Source: JAIQFL01 sp035295745
GTDB taxonomy: Bacteria > Acidobacteriota > Terriglobia > Bryobacterales > Bryobacteraceae
Direction of reading: 5' to 3'
Assembly (NCBI GenBank): GCA_035295745.1
Contig: DATGIL010000060.1
Coordinates: 1 to 64,000 of the forward strand
DNA length: 64,000 nt
Under the pieces are notes generated by a model, which was not told the DNA's origin, made no database searches, and saw nothing but the letters and a program-made list of their open reading frames with translations. Made by a program: the position numbers and the translations under genes. How positions within the stretch are numbered: the stretch's first letter is position 1; each line of letters begins with the position of its first letter. Shown one piece after another: positions 42,359 to 51,984 of this stretch.

Positions 42359-44767
42359 TCAGCGCGACGCTATCTGAATCGCATCTCCTTTAAGCCCAGG
42401 CACACTCGCCGTGAGGGTGAGAGCGCCCGCCGTTCGTGAAGTTCGCACCACCACGAGCGCCTTCCCATGAAATAGTTTCCGCTGGTTGTTCTGGTATAGC
42501 TCTTCGCTGGTCATGTCTCCGTTCCCCACGGCAGCGATGACTCCGGGGCCTTTGAGACGGAAGCTCACCGGATGCTCCGCGTTGGGATGCGGCTGGCCCT
42601 TCGCATCGACAACTTCCACCGTGATGAACGAAAGGTCTTGGCCGGTCGCGCGCAGCGATGTCCGGTCGGCAGTCAAACGGACGCGGGCCGGCTCTCCGGC
42701 AGTCCGCAGCACAACCTCCGCGATCGGCCTGCCGCCCTGCAAGGCGACCGCTTTCAACACTCCGGGAGCGTAGGGAACCGTAAAGTTCGCCTTGAAACGC
42801 TCCAGGCGAGTTGCGGGCTTCTCGCCGATGAGGTGGTCGTCGAGATAGAGGCGCACGGCTTCGCCTCTGGAATAAATTTCTACTTCGAGCGGCTTCCCCT
42901 CCATGCCGGGCCAGGTCCAACTCGCGTAAACCGGCGGAACGCCCCACCTCGTGGCATATATCTCCTTGCCATCCGGCGCAGGCTGTCGAACGCCGAGGTA
43001 AAGCTTCTCCCCGCGATCCCACACGATGTTCCGGTAATGGGAGAGCGCCTTGCGGTCGCCGCAGATATCGAGGTCGCCACAGTCCGCGCCGTGACACGGG
43101 TAGGGAGCGCCGTAAGCCTCGCGAGTGGTGTCTTTGGGATCCCGGTAATACCATCGTCCCAGACCCGACTCGCCGAGATAGTCGATGGCCGTCCAGACGA
43201 AATCGCCGACGATATAAGGAAAGTCGTTCACCATTGCCCAGTAGTCGAAGGTATCGCGGCCGAACGATTCGGTGCAGGCAATAATCCGCGACGGCACGCG
43301 CGTGTGGTCGGCTACGTGGTTGTTCAGGTTGTAATTGTAGCCGCCGATATCGAGCGCGGAATAATACGGGTCGGTGTCGCTCCATTTGCCGACAATGAAA
43401 TTCAGCGCTGAAGTGATCGGACGAGTCTTGTCGAGCCCGCGGACGCAGTCCGCCAGCATCCTGGCTTCCTGTGCACCCAGCGGTTCTCCCCGTTCCCCGA
43501 TCTCGTTGCCGATGCTCCACATCACTACGGAAGGATGATTGCGGTCGCGCAGAATCATCGAATCGAGATCGCGCTGCCACCAATCCTTGAACACCACGCT
43601 GTAGTCGAACTTGTTCTTATTGCGGGACCAGCAGTCGAACGATTCATCCATGACCAGCATCCCGAGCCGGTCGCAAGCGTCGAGGAACGCCGGGGAAGGC
43701 GGATTGTGCGCGCAGCGGACTGCAGTGAATCCGGCTTGCTTCAGAATCTGGACCCGCCGCTCCTCGGCGCGGTCGAACGCGGCGGCGCCCAGGGGACCGT
43801 TGTCGTGGTGGACGCAGCCGCCGGTCATCTTCAGCGCCTTGCCGTTCAGCAGAAAACCCTTTTCGGCCGACCAATCGAGGGACCGGATGCCAAACGGAGT
43901 GGAGACTTCGTCGACCGTCTTGCTGTCGACTACCAACTGTGTGACGGCCCTATACAGCACCGGAGATTCCGTCTCCCAAAGCGCGGGCCTGGCGACGGCG
44001 ATCTCCTGGCTCACCTCGATGGAGTTCCCCGGCTCCAACGCGGCGGTGCTGTTCGACTGCCCGACGGCGGCGCCGGATGCGGCGTAGAGCACGGTCTGCA
44101 GCGCAACGTTCGATTTGCCGGGGGATTCGTTGGCGATCCGGGTTCTGACCGACACCCTTGCCTGCGCGGCACTCGCCTCCGGTGTGGTGACGCAAACGCC
44201 CCACGGAGCCACATGGATCGGGTCAGTTATGTTGAACCAGACGTGTCGATAGATGCCGGAGCCGGAGTACCAGCGGGAGTTTCGCTGTTGCGATTGATCC
44301 ACACGGACAGCCAGCAAGTTGGCGCCGGGTTTCAGATGCGGCGTCAGATCGTGCGAGAAGCTGGTATATCCATAAGGGTGCATGCCCAGATCGTGGCCGT
44401 TGATAGACACGGTCGCGTTCATGTAGACGCCTTCAAAATCCACACTGACCTTTTTGCCATTCCAGGCCGAGGAGACGGTGAAGGTCTTTCGGTACCAGCC
44501 TACCCCGGCGGGAAAGAAGCCTCCACTACCTCCCATCGGGCTCTGCGGATCGATTTTGCCTTCGATGCTCCAATCGTGCGGCACATCGAGGGTGCGCCAG
44601 GCACCCGCATCGTAGGAAGGCAGCCCGGCTCCCTCGGGGTCCCCCAACAGGAACTTCCAGTCGTGATCGAACAACAGCCGCTCGCGTGGCTGCTGCGAAC
44701 TGGCGGCACCAGCGGTGCGCAACGTGCCGGCAACGGGCAGGATCGCACAGAATGTTCTTCGGTTCAT
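42359..44767 (-). CDS. Glycoside hydrolase family 2 (beta-galactosidase-like), Tat signal
   Basis: 802 aa. The N-terminus MNRRTFCAILPVAGTLRTAGAA fits a twin-arginine or Sec signal, so it is periplasmic or secreted. The GH2 jelly-roll and Ig-like domains come first (FPAGVGWYRKTFTV, NATVSINGHDLGMHPYGYTSF). The TIM barrel follows with the acid/base in VVMWSIGNEIGERG (Glu near 424) and the nucleophile in ACTESFGRDTF (Glu near 499). A C-terminal DUF4982-like and Ig-like region ends KGDAIQIAS. Substrate may be a beta-galactoside or another beta-glycoside. GTG 44776 is an alternative start, but the ATG at 44767 gives the proper signal peptide. Confidence 0.93.
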   Translation of the reverse strand: MNRRTFCAILPVAGTLRTAGAASSQQPRERLLFDHDWKFLLGDPEGAGLPSYDAGAWRTLDVPHDWSIEGKIDPQSPMGGSGGFFPAGVGWYRKTFTVSSAWNGKKVSVDFEGVYMNATVSINGHDLGMHPYGYTSFSHDLTPHLKPGANLLAVRVDQSQQRNSRWYSGSGIYRHVWFNITDPIHVAPWGVCVTTPEASAAQARVSVRTRIANESPGKSNVALQTVLYAASGAAVGQSNSTAALEPGNSIEVSQEIAVARPALWETESPVLYRAVTQLVVDSKTVDEVSTPFGIRSLDWSAEKGFLLNGKALKMTGGCVHHDNGPLGAAAFDRAEERRVQILKQAGFTAVRCAHNPPSPAFLDACDRLGMLVMDESFDCWSRNKNKFDYSVVFKDWWQRDLDSMILRDRNHPSVVMWSIGNEIGERGEPLGAQEARMLADCVRGLDKTRPITSALNFIVGKWSDTDPYYSALDIGGYNYNLNNHVADHTRVPSRIIACTESFGRDTFDYWAMVNDFPYIVGDFVWTAIDYLGESGLGRWYYRDPKDTTREAYGAPYPCHGADCGDLDICGDRKALSHYRNIVWDRGEKLYLGVRQPAPDGKEIYATRWGVPPVYASWTWPGMEGKPLEVEIYSRGEAVRLYLDDHLIGEKPATRLERFKANFTVPYAPGVLKAVALQGGRPIAEVVLRTAGEPARVRLTADRTSLRATGQDLSFITVEVVDAKGQPHPNAEHPVSFRLKGPGVIAAVGNGDMTSEELYQNNQRKLFHGKALVVVRTSRTAGALTLTASVPGLKGDAIQIASR

Positions 44768-45101
44768 CAGGGACACGATAGTTCAATCCGATCAATATTG
44801 TGCGATCGAGTCAACCCCGGCACAACAGCTTGCCAGTGCTGGAACTGGGCCCGACACTGCCGGGGTGCATACGCGTTGGCGCTGCGACCTTGTCCCTGAA
44901 GTAGATGAAGATCTTAACGGTTAGCCCGTGGCGCAAACACTTCTGTTTGCCGCGTCGACACTCTTGTCGACGCTTTTCGCGCGTCCACCCCAGTCTGACT
45001 CCAGGGCATTTTGACGCTGCCTCTGAACATCCCGAATCCGCCTGCGCTCCCTGCTGGCGTGACGCCTGAACGCTGCGGTTTGCCCCTGCTGTGGACTGCT
45101 C
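44768..45101. other. Intergenic region with two-hairpin repeat
   Basis: 334 bp between two minus-strand genes. It carries copy B of the dispersed repeat (44928-44977) and presumably the GH2 promoter. No gene is visible. Confidence 0.5.
44928..44977 (-). repeat. Two-hairpin dispersed repeat, copy B
   Basis: Hairpin 2 pairs GCAAAC (44933-44938) with GTTTGC (44945-44950). Hairpin 1 pairs GCGTCGACA (44952-44960) with TGTCGACGC (44965-44973). Its reverse complement aligns with 3276-3323. Partial copies are at 26411-26437 and 58125-58142. Confidence 0.75.
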
Positions 45102-46892
45102 CTACTTATCAAATGACGGGTGCTTTGAGAAAGGCAAGCTGGGAACATCCCCGCTCGGCCGTTGCAGACCGACGTCTTCGAATAGCAGCGACGGAATCGC
45201 GATCGAAACCACGGACGGGCCGGATGGCGTGATGCTACCGGCCATCATCGGCTGGCGCGCCATGATCCGCACCTGCGTCGTCTGAACCGAAGGCACATCC
45301 GAAACGGACACGATGTCCTTGAACGATCCCAACGTCAGGCCATTGACTTCCAGATTACGGGCCAGCTCCTCATGGCCGTCCGGATACACCTTGTACGCCT
45401 CGATCAGCGGCTCCACTGACAGGCTTCCCGGCGTACTTCCTCCGGTTACGATAATCATTCGCGACCGGAGCAGCGAAGAGGCAAACGCCATGTTCGACAT
45501 CCGCCGCACGAGAATGCCGTATTCCTTGCCGCGTTGTTGGGCCATTTTGATCAGCTCCGCCTTCAGTTGCTCCGAGGTCAGCGACTTACTCGACGTCACA
45601 ATCAAATTGCTCGGCGAAGCGGAAAATCCGCGATGGCTCGCGGTGCTGTGCGTCGTGCCTGGCAGCAGTCCGCGGGTGTGCAGCAATGTCTTCAAGACGC
45701 CTTGATCCACAATCGTGGTGGGCGCCGATTTCACGCCGTCGTCGTCGACCTGGTAGCCGCCGAAGAGTGGCGTGCCCGACACGTCCTTCAACGCAGGATT
45801 ATCGACGACCGTCAGAAAGTCCGGCAGCACGCGCGTGCCCACACGATCAATGAGTCCCGTATTGCTGTTGTAGACTCGGTCCAGGCGCGAGTCGTCTACC
45901 ACCACACGCGGCGCGCCCACCATATAACTACCCAGTCCTTGCAGGAAGATCTCCGCGGCGGCCTGACCCTCGAACAGCACCGGCCCCGTGTACCGTTCCA
46001 CCAGTGCGGCTTTGCGCATCCTGTCCAGGCGCATGGCCAGCGCGCGAATCCGCTTGGCGATTTCATCTCGCGAGGGCAGTTCCGCCGGGGTCCGGGCGTA
46101 GATGACGTCGTAGTCCGCCAGCGGCATGCCGTCGTCAGCCTGCGTGTCCGCGTTAATGTTGACGGTCACGAGTGTCGCCGCCCTCACGTAGGTGCTCCCC
46201 TCCGAGTTTACGTAGCGCGCAAGCCAGCGCGTGGCCGACCAGCGCACCTCGGAATTATCGATCCCCGGAGTCTCCCGGAAAACCGCGCTCAGCGCTTTGG
46301 CAGCGCTCTCGATCTCCGTGCGATTCCAGGCGATTGGACTACCCATTTCGTTGATGGTGACCACAGGCTCTTTGCTGAAATCGGGGGCATCGTCGGTTCG
46401 CGTGCGATGTTCCAGCGCGGCCTTTTTCTTGGCGAACGTGTCGAGCGCAGTCTTGTACGCACTATCGGTGCCCAGCCAAAGTTGGCGGCGCAACTCGTCG
46501 TAGTTATCGTCCAGCGGAACCGTGAGGCCACCCGTAATCAGCGGCCGCGTCACCCCCGCATTCATCATCGGTGCGAAAAAATTCGAGTTGTCACGGGCAT
46601 AGTCGCCCACCCGGACCTCGACCGAGAAGACCCGTGAGCGGGCGGTGCCAGGCGGCTCGCAGTAGCTGTTGACGATCGCGCCGAAGCTGGCAGTCACTGT
46701 ACAGTTCTCGTTCTCGACGGCATGGTACGCCACGAAATACGGTTTCTGCAGGTTTTCGAGCTGCAGCTTTTTCATGGAGCGCGCCAGTTCATCCTGCATC
46801 GCGCGCATTACTACATCGCCCGATGCAGGCGCGCTCTGGAACGCGAAGATCGGCAGGCATGCCTGCGCCAGCAGAAGGATTCTTCCGAGCAT
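45102..46892 (-). CDS. Exported TldE/PmbA-like protein lacking the metal motif
   Basis: 596 aa. Signal peptide MLGRILLLAQACLPIFAFQSAPA. The body aligns over its length with the neighbour at 46903-48597, as in the TldD/PmbA family: DVVMRAMQDELARSMKKLQLENLQKPYFVAYHAVE, YTGPVLFEGQAAAEIFLQGLGSYM, VDQGVLKTLLHTRG, and GTTHSTASHRGFSASPSNLIV. Where the neighbour has HEIFGHR, this protein has EIFLQGLGSYM, so the zinc HExxxH is lost. In cytoplasmic TldD/TldE heterodimers, TldE likewise lacks the site. It starts 11 nt after the end of the neighbour, with AAGGAG upstream of ATG 46892. The export signal distinguishes this pair from the canonical cytoplasmic one. Confidence 0.85.
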   Translation of the reverse strand: MLGRILLLAQACLPIFAFQSAPASGDVVMRAMQDELARSMKKLQLENLQKPYFVAYHAVENENCTVTASFGAIVNSYCEPPGTARSRVFSVEVRVGDYARDNSNFFAPMMNAGVTRPLITGGLTVPLDDNYDELRRQLWLGTDSAYKTALDTFAKKKAALEHRTRTDDAPDFSKEPVVTINEMGSPIAWNRTEIESAAKALSAVFRETPGIDNSEVRWSATRWLARYVNSEGSTYVRAATLVTVNINADTQADDGMPLADYDVIYARTPAELPSRDEIAKRIRALAMRLDRMRKAALVERYTGPVLFEGQAAAEIFLQGLGSYMVGAPRVVVDDSRLDRVYNSNTGLIDRVGTRVLPDFLTVVDNPALKDVSGTPLFGGYQVDDDGVKSAPTTIVDQGVLKTLLHTRGLLPGTTHSTASHRGFSASPSNLIVTSSKSLTSEQLKAELIKMAQQRGKEYGILVRRMSNMAFASSLLRSRMIIVTGGSTPGSLSVEPLIEAYKVYPDGHEELARNLEVNGLTLGSFKDIVSVSDVPSVQTTQVRIMARQPMMAGSITPSGPSVVSIAIPSLLFEDVGLQRPSGDVPSLPFSKHPSFDK

Positions 46893-46902
46893 CAGCGTCT
46901 CC

Positions 46903-48597
46903 TTACTTATCGTCCGACGGAGGGGCCAGAATCGGCGAAAGCTCTTGCGACTTCGGCTTCTTCTGCACCTCGATTTCACTAAAGAGCAGTCCGGGACCAC
47001 CCGCCGATACCGGCACTGGCCCTGATTCCGCGCCGCAGATGCCGTTGAATGCCGAGTATTGATTGTCGGCCGCCAGAATCTTGTTGAACGTGGTCAGGGC
47101 GGTGCCGATGAGATCCACGCCCCTTACCAATTCCTCGTGGCCGTCCAGATAAATGCGGTAGACCATGGTGGGAATGACGGAGAAGAAGTTCGGGACGCCC
47201 CGGCCAACGGACGTAAAACCGCCCGCGATATCCTCGAAATACAGTCCGTACGGCAAGTTCCGCTTTTTAGCTTCTTCGATCAGTTGCTTCTTCAATTCCT
47301 GCGGCGTGACAGTCTGGGACGCCACCACCATTAAATTGGATTGGCGGCCGGCGACGTTGTACCCCGCGGCGCGCCTGCCGTGACCGTTCGACTCGGGGAA
47401 GTGGTCGAGCGGCAGCCGCGACATCAGGAAGGTCTTCAGCACGCCGTTCTCCACTACCGCGACGCGCCGCGCCTTCACGCCCTCATTGTCGAAACGGTAA
47501 AAGCCCGCCAGTTCGGTGGGCCCGGCCTTGGTCTGTGTGGGGTCCGAGTACACCGAGAGGAATTCCGGGAGGATTTTCTGCCCGACCTTGTCGCGGAAAG
47601 TTTGACTCTGCCCCTCGCGCTTCTCGCGCTGCCCCTCGATGCGGTGTCCGAAAATTTCGTGGAAGATCACGCCCGTCGCGCGCGGCGACAGGATCGCCGG
47701 CCCCACGTACGGCTCCATCACCGGCGCCAGCTTGAGCGCCATCAGATTCTTGGTCATCTGCTGCACCTTTTCGAGCACCACTTCGTCCTTCGGCAGACCG
47801 CCCAATGTCGACGAGTACATGTACTCGAAGAGTGGCAGCTCCATGCCGTCGGAAGCCTTCGCGAAAGCGGTCACGCTCAGCCGGTATGCGGTTTGCCCGG
47901 TCTGAATCGAGGCTCCGTCGCTGGAGACGAACCAGCGCGTCTCCTTCTCGGCGGTGAAGGTGGAATTTGCGGAATAGATATTCCCGTAACGCTGGAATGG
48001 CGCCGTGTATCGGCGCACCTTGTCTTCCCAGAGCTTGCGATCCACTTCCAGCTTCGGCGGTGCGGGTTCGCTGTAAACCTCCGCCTTCGCCGGCGAAAAA
48101 TCTCCCGACTTGTCGGTCTCTTCAGCTTTGACCTTGACGTTGGTCTTTACCGAGATCAACTGTTCCACCGCCCGTTTGTACCGCTGATCCGTGTAATACC
48201 AGAGAAGCGCACGGATGGCTTCGGGATCGTCTTCCAGGGGCATCGGGTAGACGTTGAACTGGTCTCCGAAAATCTGCATGGCGCCGCGGATGGGGTGAGT
48301 GTTGTCGAGCTCATAGGCCCCGACACGCAAGTCGATCCCCACCTGCCGCCGCCGCACAGGCGGGCCGCTAGCCACGAGGGTTCCGAATGAGCCGGTGACC
48401 GTGGAGGTCTCGGTCTCCACTACTTCATAACTCAGAAAGTAAGGAGGAGTCTGTAGCTTCTTGAAATGCTCCATTGAGCGGGACAGCTCGGCGGTGATCG
48501 CGTCCAGCATGGTGGAGCGTCTCGCGGGCGCCTGCGCCGGCGAAATCGCGGACGCAAGGAACAGGAGCGGCGGCAGAAACAAACAATTCCGTTTCAT
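46903..48597 (-). CDS. Exported TldD-like metalloprotease
   Basis: 564 aa. Signal peptide MKRNCLFLPPLLFLASAISPAQA. The catalytic region reads GPAILSPRATGVIFHEIFGHRIEGQ, with the HExxxH zinc motif of TldD. It is followed by a DKVGQKILPEFLSVYSDP segment and VVENGVLKTFLMSRLPLDHFPESNGHGRR, typical of TldD C-terminal halves. The pattern ends GGPGLLFSEIEV. TldD/E heterodimers degrade unfolded peptides and trim modified peptides (for example microcin and CcdA). ATG 48597 is chosen because it gives the signal peptide; the frame is open to 48630. It is first gene of a two-gene unit with the metal-less paralogue. Confidence 0.88.
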   Translation of the reverse strand: MKRNCLFLPPLLFLASAISPAQAPARRSTMLDAITAELSRSMEHFKKLQTPPYFLSYEVVETETSTVTGSFGTLVASGPPVRRRQVGIDLRVGAYELDNTHPIRGAMQIFGDQFNVYPMPLEDDPEAIRALLWYYTDQRYKRAVEQLISVKTNVKVKAEETDKSGDFSPAKAEVYSEPAPPKLEVDRKLWEDKVRRYTAPFQRYGNIYSANSTFTAEKETRWFVSSDGASIQTGQTAYRLSVTAFAKASDGMELPLFEYMYSSTLGGLPKDEVVLEKVQQMTKNLMALKLAPVMEPYVGPAILSPRATGVIFHEIFGHRIEGQREKREGQSQTFRDKVGQKILPEFLSVYSDPTQTKAGPTELAGFYRFDNEGVKARRVAVVENGVLKTFLMSRLPLDHFPESNGHGRRAAGYNVAGRQSNLMVVASQTVTPQELKKQLIEEAKKRNLPYGLYFEDIAGGFTSVGRGVPNFFSVIPTMVYRIYLDGHEELVRGVDLIGTALTTFNKILAADNQYSAFNGICGAESGPVPVSAGGPGLLFSEIEVQKKPKSQELSPILAPPSDDK

Positions 48598-49002
48598 TTG
48601 CACCATCCGTTGCCAGATTGACGCGGGCACGCGTGGCCGCGTGCAGATCTATCATAAGTCAGCGGTGTGAGAATGTCGACTGTCATTTCCCGCAGATCCA
48701 GAGACATCTTCGGAGTCTTTTCCACCAGAAAAGATCTGAAATCTCAGCGACACAGAGGCCGCCGGTCGCAAACGCGAAACACCATGTGTTTTTGACTCAC
48801 TCCGAACACACTTAAGGCGCCTTGGAATGCAGAGACCGGCGGAGCTCGTTCGCTTCCCACACAAACTTCCGAAAGCAAGGGGCTGCCGCATGGATCCGTG
48901 GGTAGCTCATCGATAAGGCCGGTGCTCTGGGTAGCAGGGTGCGGCCCCGCCGACCTGCTGGTCTTCTTGCCAAATCTGAATCATCGGTCTTACCATGACC
49001 AG
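48598..49002. other. Intergenic region between divergent genes
   Basis: 405 bp between the minus-strand TldD-like gene and the plus-strand gene at 49003. Both promoters should lie here, but I cannot place them, and I see no repeat or RNA gene. Confidence 0.45.
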
Positions 49003-50016
49003 ATGTTTCGAACATTGGCATTAGCCACCATCGTAACGGGGTTGTCGTTGGCTCAGGAGACAATCCCCTCGCAGCACCTTTCCGAATACGTCGCCAAGAT
49101 CAAGTCGTCGATTCCGGTACGCGGCAGCAGTGCGTTCGTCGAGCCGTCGGAGAAGGACCGGGTGCGCTTCACGGCATGCATGAAACTCCTCTTTGAAGGA
49201 CAGACCGCCAAAGCGCAGACGTGTCTGAACTCCGTGAACTACAACTTGGGCGTCCTCAACGATGCCGGGTTCCACAAAGAGTACTTCATCGCCACCGAGC
49301 GCCATACCGGATTCAAAGGACTGGGCACCTACATAGTGGATGCGAACTATTGGCGCAACGTCGTTTTGGAAGCACCGCATCCGTGGTTTGACGCCGAGAC
49401 TCCGGAGGAAGCGCTGGCAGTGTTTCAGAAGGCCGGCGGCCGCGCACTGTTCATCGCAGGCACGCACCGGTGCAGCGATCTGGCAGGCGCGTCCGGGTGC
49501 GCTGGCACCACGTGGGCCTGCGGGCCGTTGTCGCCCGCGCCGCATGTGGAGATGCCGTTTCGGATCTCCGACGCCGCTCACTTCGATCGCAACTTCTTTA
49601 CGGCCGCGCACCGCGCCACGCTGCAACTCAGTCCGACGCCGATCGCCATCAGCCTCCACGGCAATGGCGAAGAGCCGGTAGACGCGGAGTTATCAGACGG
49701 CACCAAACACGCGGCGGCCAAGACGGCTCTGGTGAATCGCCTGCGGAACGCGCTGGCGGCGCACGGGGTGAAGGCCGGATCGTGCAACTGGCCGGCCGAC
49801 AATCCGTCGCGATTCCTACTGTGCGGCGGAAGCAATGCGCAATCGAAGATTTCGAACGGGGTGGAGAATTGCGCCGAAAGCGCCCGCACGGCGTCGGGCC
49901 TGTTCATTCACATCGAGCAGCGGCGCAACCTGCGAGACGATCCGACGCCAATGGTCGAAGCGGTCCGCCAGGTGTTTCCGGCAGATGGCCCGGGAGCGGC
50001 CGGGTCTCGTAAGTAA
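49003..50016 (+). CDS. Exported protein of unknown function, 337 aa
   Basis: Signal peptide MFRTLALATIVTGLSLAQ. The mature part has several conserved-looking His and Asp: FIATERHTGFKGLGTYIVD, LEAPHPWFDAETPEEALAVF, ALFIAGTHRCSD and ISLHGNGEEPVD. The spacing HPxxD...THR...HG resembles metal-dependent amidohydrolases of the N-formylglutamate amidohydrolase / poly-gamma-glutamate hydrolase fold, but I cannot confirm membership. Six Cys in the mature part suggest disulfides. The open frame starts at 48898; ATG 49003 is preferred for the signal peptide. A small gene at 50146 follows. Confidence 0.7.
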   Translation: MFRTLALATIVTGLSLAQETIPSQHLSEYVAKIKSSIPVRGSSAFVEPSEKDRVRFTACMKLLFEGQTAKAQTCLNSVNYNLGVLNDAGFHKEYFIATERHTGFKGLGTYIVDANYWRNVVLEAPHPWFDAETPEEALAVFQKAGGRALFIAGTHRCSDLAGASGCAGTTWACGPLSPAPHVEMPFRISDAAHFDRNFFTAAHRATLQLSPTPIAISLHGNGEEPVDAELSDGTKHAAAKTALVNRLRNALAAHGVKAGSCNWPADNPSRFLLCGGSNAQSKISNGVENCAESARTASGLFIHIEQRRNLRDDPTPMVEAVRQVFPADGPGAAGSRK

Positions 50017-50145
50017 GCGAGCGCGTTCCTACCGTAGCAGTACGGTCATATCCAGAGAGGGGTGGCAGACTCTAACCAAGATCCCCCTTGTGCGGCCATC
50101 GCGGACCCGGTAATATGCCGTGCATAGTCTTCAAGGCGAAAACCG

Positions 50146-50346
50146 ATGAGTTGTCAGGAAAGAGATAAGATCATTCTGGCCTTCATGTTAGCGATGAATG
50201 AAGGCAATTATGCCTCCTCGGAGTTGGAGGCTGCTACCGATCAGGGAGAACGCGACCAGGCACTGCGCACCATGGAGAGTGCTCGGGGGTATTGTGACCG
50301 CCTGCGAACGCAGGTCCTCACGCACTGTTTGCAGCACGGCTGCTGA
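50146..50346 (+). CDS. Small Cys-containing hypothetical protein, 66 aa
   Basis: Begins MSCQERDKIILAFMLAMNEGNY and ends THCLQHGC; four Cys in total (one near the N-terminus, one mid, two near the C-terminus) and mostly helical. AAGGCG lies eight nt before the ATG. No signal peptide or known domain. Codon use fits its surroundings, so it is plausibly real, but evidence is limited. Confidence 0.5.
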   Translation: MSCQERDKIILAFMLAMNEGNYASSELEAATDQGERDQALRTMESARGYCDRLRTQVLTHCLQHGC

Positions 50347-50365
50347 CCTCCTGGGCCGGAAACCC

Positions 50366-51142
50366 TCAATTCTCGCTGGGGATTCGTTCGACCCGGTCGA
50401 CCACCAGGATTTCCACCGGGATCTTCTTCGTCTCGACGCGGAGTCCCAGAGTCTCCTGCAACGCAGTGAAGATGGACGGGCGAGTGTCTACGGATTTTCC
50501 ATCGCCATCGCTCGTCGGCTTAGCTTCGTCGCGAGACCATTCCAGCCTCAGGTCGTACCTGCCGGTCAGACTGGTCATATCGGCGACGGGCCCCCGTAGT
50601 TCGCCCGCAATCACATTGGCGAGGTTCGCCATCGTCATTCCCTCCGCTTCGAGCGTCCCGTTGTTTTGCCGGCTGTTCATGCCCTCTTTGCGTTCGCTGT
50701 CCTTAAGACGCGCGCCCTTTTTCGAGACGAGCAGCGCATAGCCGGACAGCGTTTTGGTTTCCCGGTGGACTTCCAGCTTGAAGCGCTCCGCGAGGAGGTT
50801 CTGCAGCATCACCCGCCGCATCTCCTGGCGCTCTTCTTTTGACATTTCTTTGGAATCGGACTGCGGAAAACGGGCGCTGACGTCAAAGCGAACCGAACTC
50901 AGCCAATCGGGACCCGAGAAGGAATACTCCCGCACATTGTATGCGTTCTGAATGATGTTCTTCAGCGTGGAATTGCGGATCAACATTTCGCCGTTATTGG
51001 TATTCATCGACGAGTTGTTATCGCCGGATGTGTTCGGCTTCACCGATGCGACCTCGAAGGACGGCCCGGAAGGCGTCTGCTGACAGAACAGGGGGAACAG
51101 AGACAAAAAGGTACATACCGCAGAAAAAAGCACTCGCTGCAT
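50366..51142 (-). CDS. TIGR03435-family exported protein
   Basis: 258 aa. Signal peptide MQRVLFSAVCTFLSLFPLFCQ. The family hallmarks are visible: FEVASVKPN at the mature N-terminus, LIRNSTLKNIIQNAYNVREYSFSGPDWL, RRVMLQNLLAERFKLEVHRETKTLSGYALLVSKKGARLK, SLTGRYDLRLEWS and the C-terminal FTALQETLGLRVETKKIPVEILVVDRVER. The family is abundant in Solibacter-like Acidobacteria and its function is unknown. The ATG at 51142 is chosen for the signal peptide; an in-frame start at 51172 is possible. It is useful as a taxonomic pointer. Confidence 0.93.
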   Translation of the reverse strand: MQRVLFSAVCTFLSLFPLFCQQTPSGPSFEVASVKPNTSGDNNSSMNTNNGEMLIRNSTLKNIIQNAYNVREYSFSGPDWLSSVRFDVSARFPQSDSKEMSKEERQEMRRVMLQNLLAERFKLEVHRETKTLSGYALLVSKKGARLKDSERKEGMNSRQNNGTLEAEGMTMANLANVIAGELRGPVADMTSLTGRYDLRLEWSRDEAKPTSDGDGKSVDTRPSIFTALQETLGLRVETKKIPVEILVVDRVERIPSEN

Positions 51143-51249
51143 GGATTCCTCCGCAGGTGTTTGACGGGGCAATCACGTCAAACGTTGGCAAATTTCCAGC
51201 CGGCGCCGCCGGAACGCTACGCTACAATAAGCGATGGCGACCGCCCTCT

Positions 51250-51984
51250 ATGTCTGTCTTTGAGCCCAACACCTACCGCGGAAAACTCATCGTGGTAGAG
51301 GGGATCGACGGCTCCGGCAAATCCACGCAAATCTCGCTATTGAGCCATTGGCTTCGATCGCAAGGCTATGCCGTGGTGTTCAGCGAATGGAACTCCTCAC
51401 CGCTGGTCAAGCAGACCACGCGCCGTGGGAAGCGGAAAGAGATGTTCACCCCCACGACGTTCAGTCTGCTGCATGCGACGGATTTCGCCGATCGGATGGA
51501 GAGCTATATTCAGCCGCTGGTGAAGTCGGGAGCGATCGTGTGCGCCGACCGGTATGCGTACACGGCGTTCGCGCGCGACGTGGCGCGCGGAGTGAGCCGC
51601 AGTTGGGTACGCAATTTGTATCGATTCGCCATGCATCCCAACTTGAGCTTCTATTTCCGCGTACCGCTGGACGTGGCACTGGGGCGGATTCTGGGTGGGC
51701 GGGACGCGCTGAAGTATTACGAGGCTGGAATGGACTTGGGCCTGGCTCGCGACGTGGAAGAGAGCTTTCGCATCTTCCAGGGGCGAATCCTGGACGAGTA
51801 CGAGGCAATGGCGGCGGAGATGGGTTTCGAGATCATTGACGCCACCCTTTCGATCGAACAGCAGCAGCGCCGCATGCGCGAAATCGTCATGAACGAACTC
51901 GGCGAGAGCCTCAAGACCAGCGTTTTGCATCTTCCCTTGGGAATGGATTTCAATGCGCAAACGACCGACCCTCCAGTTCTATAA
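51250..51984 (+). CDS. Thymidylate kinase-like protein 1
   Basis: 244 aa P-loop kinase of the dTMP kinase family. P-loop VEGIDGSGKSTQISLLSHWL, DFADRMESYI, the DRY motif in VCADRYAYTAFARDVARG, and a LSFYFRVPLDVALGRILGGRD segment corresponding to the substrate and LID region. The length exceeds ordinary Tmk (about 205-215) because of a C-terminal extension. The long upstream open frame from 51028 is antisense to the TIGR03435 gene; ATG 51250 gives the normal N-terminus. Its end overlaps the next gene by 32 nt. Whether it is the housekeeping Tmk or a specialised kinase is unclear; the PPK2 fold is related. Confidence 0.85.
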   Translation: MSVFEPNTYRGKLIVVEGIDGSGKSTQISLLSHWLRSQGYAVVFSEWNSSPLVKQTTRRGKRKEMFTPTTFSLLHATDFADRMESYIQPLVKSGAIVCADRYAYTAFARDVARGVSRSWVRNLYRFAMHPNLSFYFRVPLDVALGRILGGRDALKYYEAGMDLGLARDVEESFRIFQGRILDEYEAMAAEMGFEIIDATLSIEQQQRRMREIVMNELGESLKTSVLHLPLGMDFNAQTTDPPVL

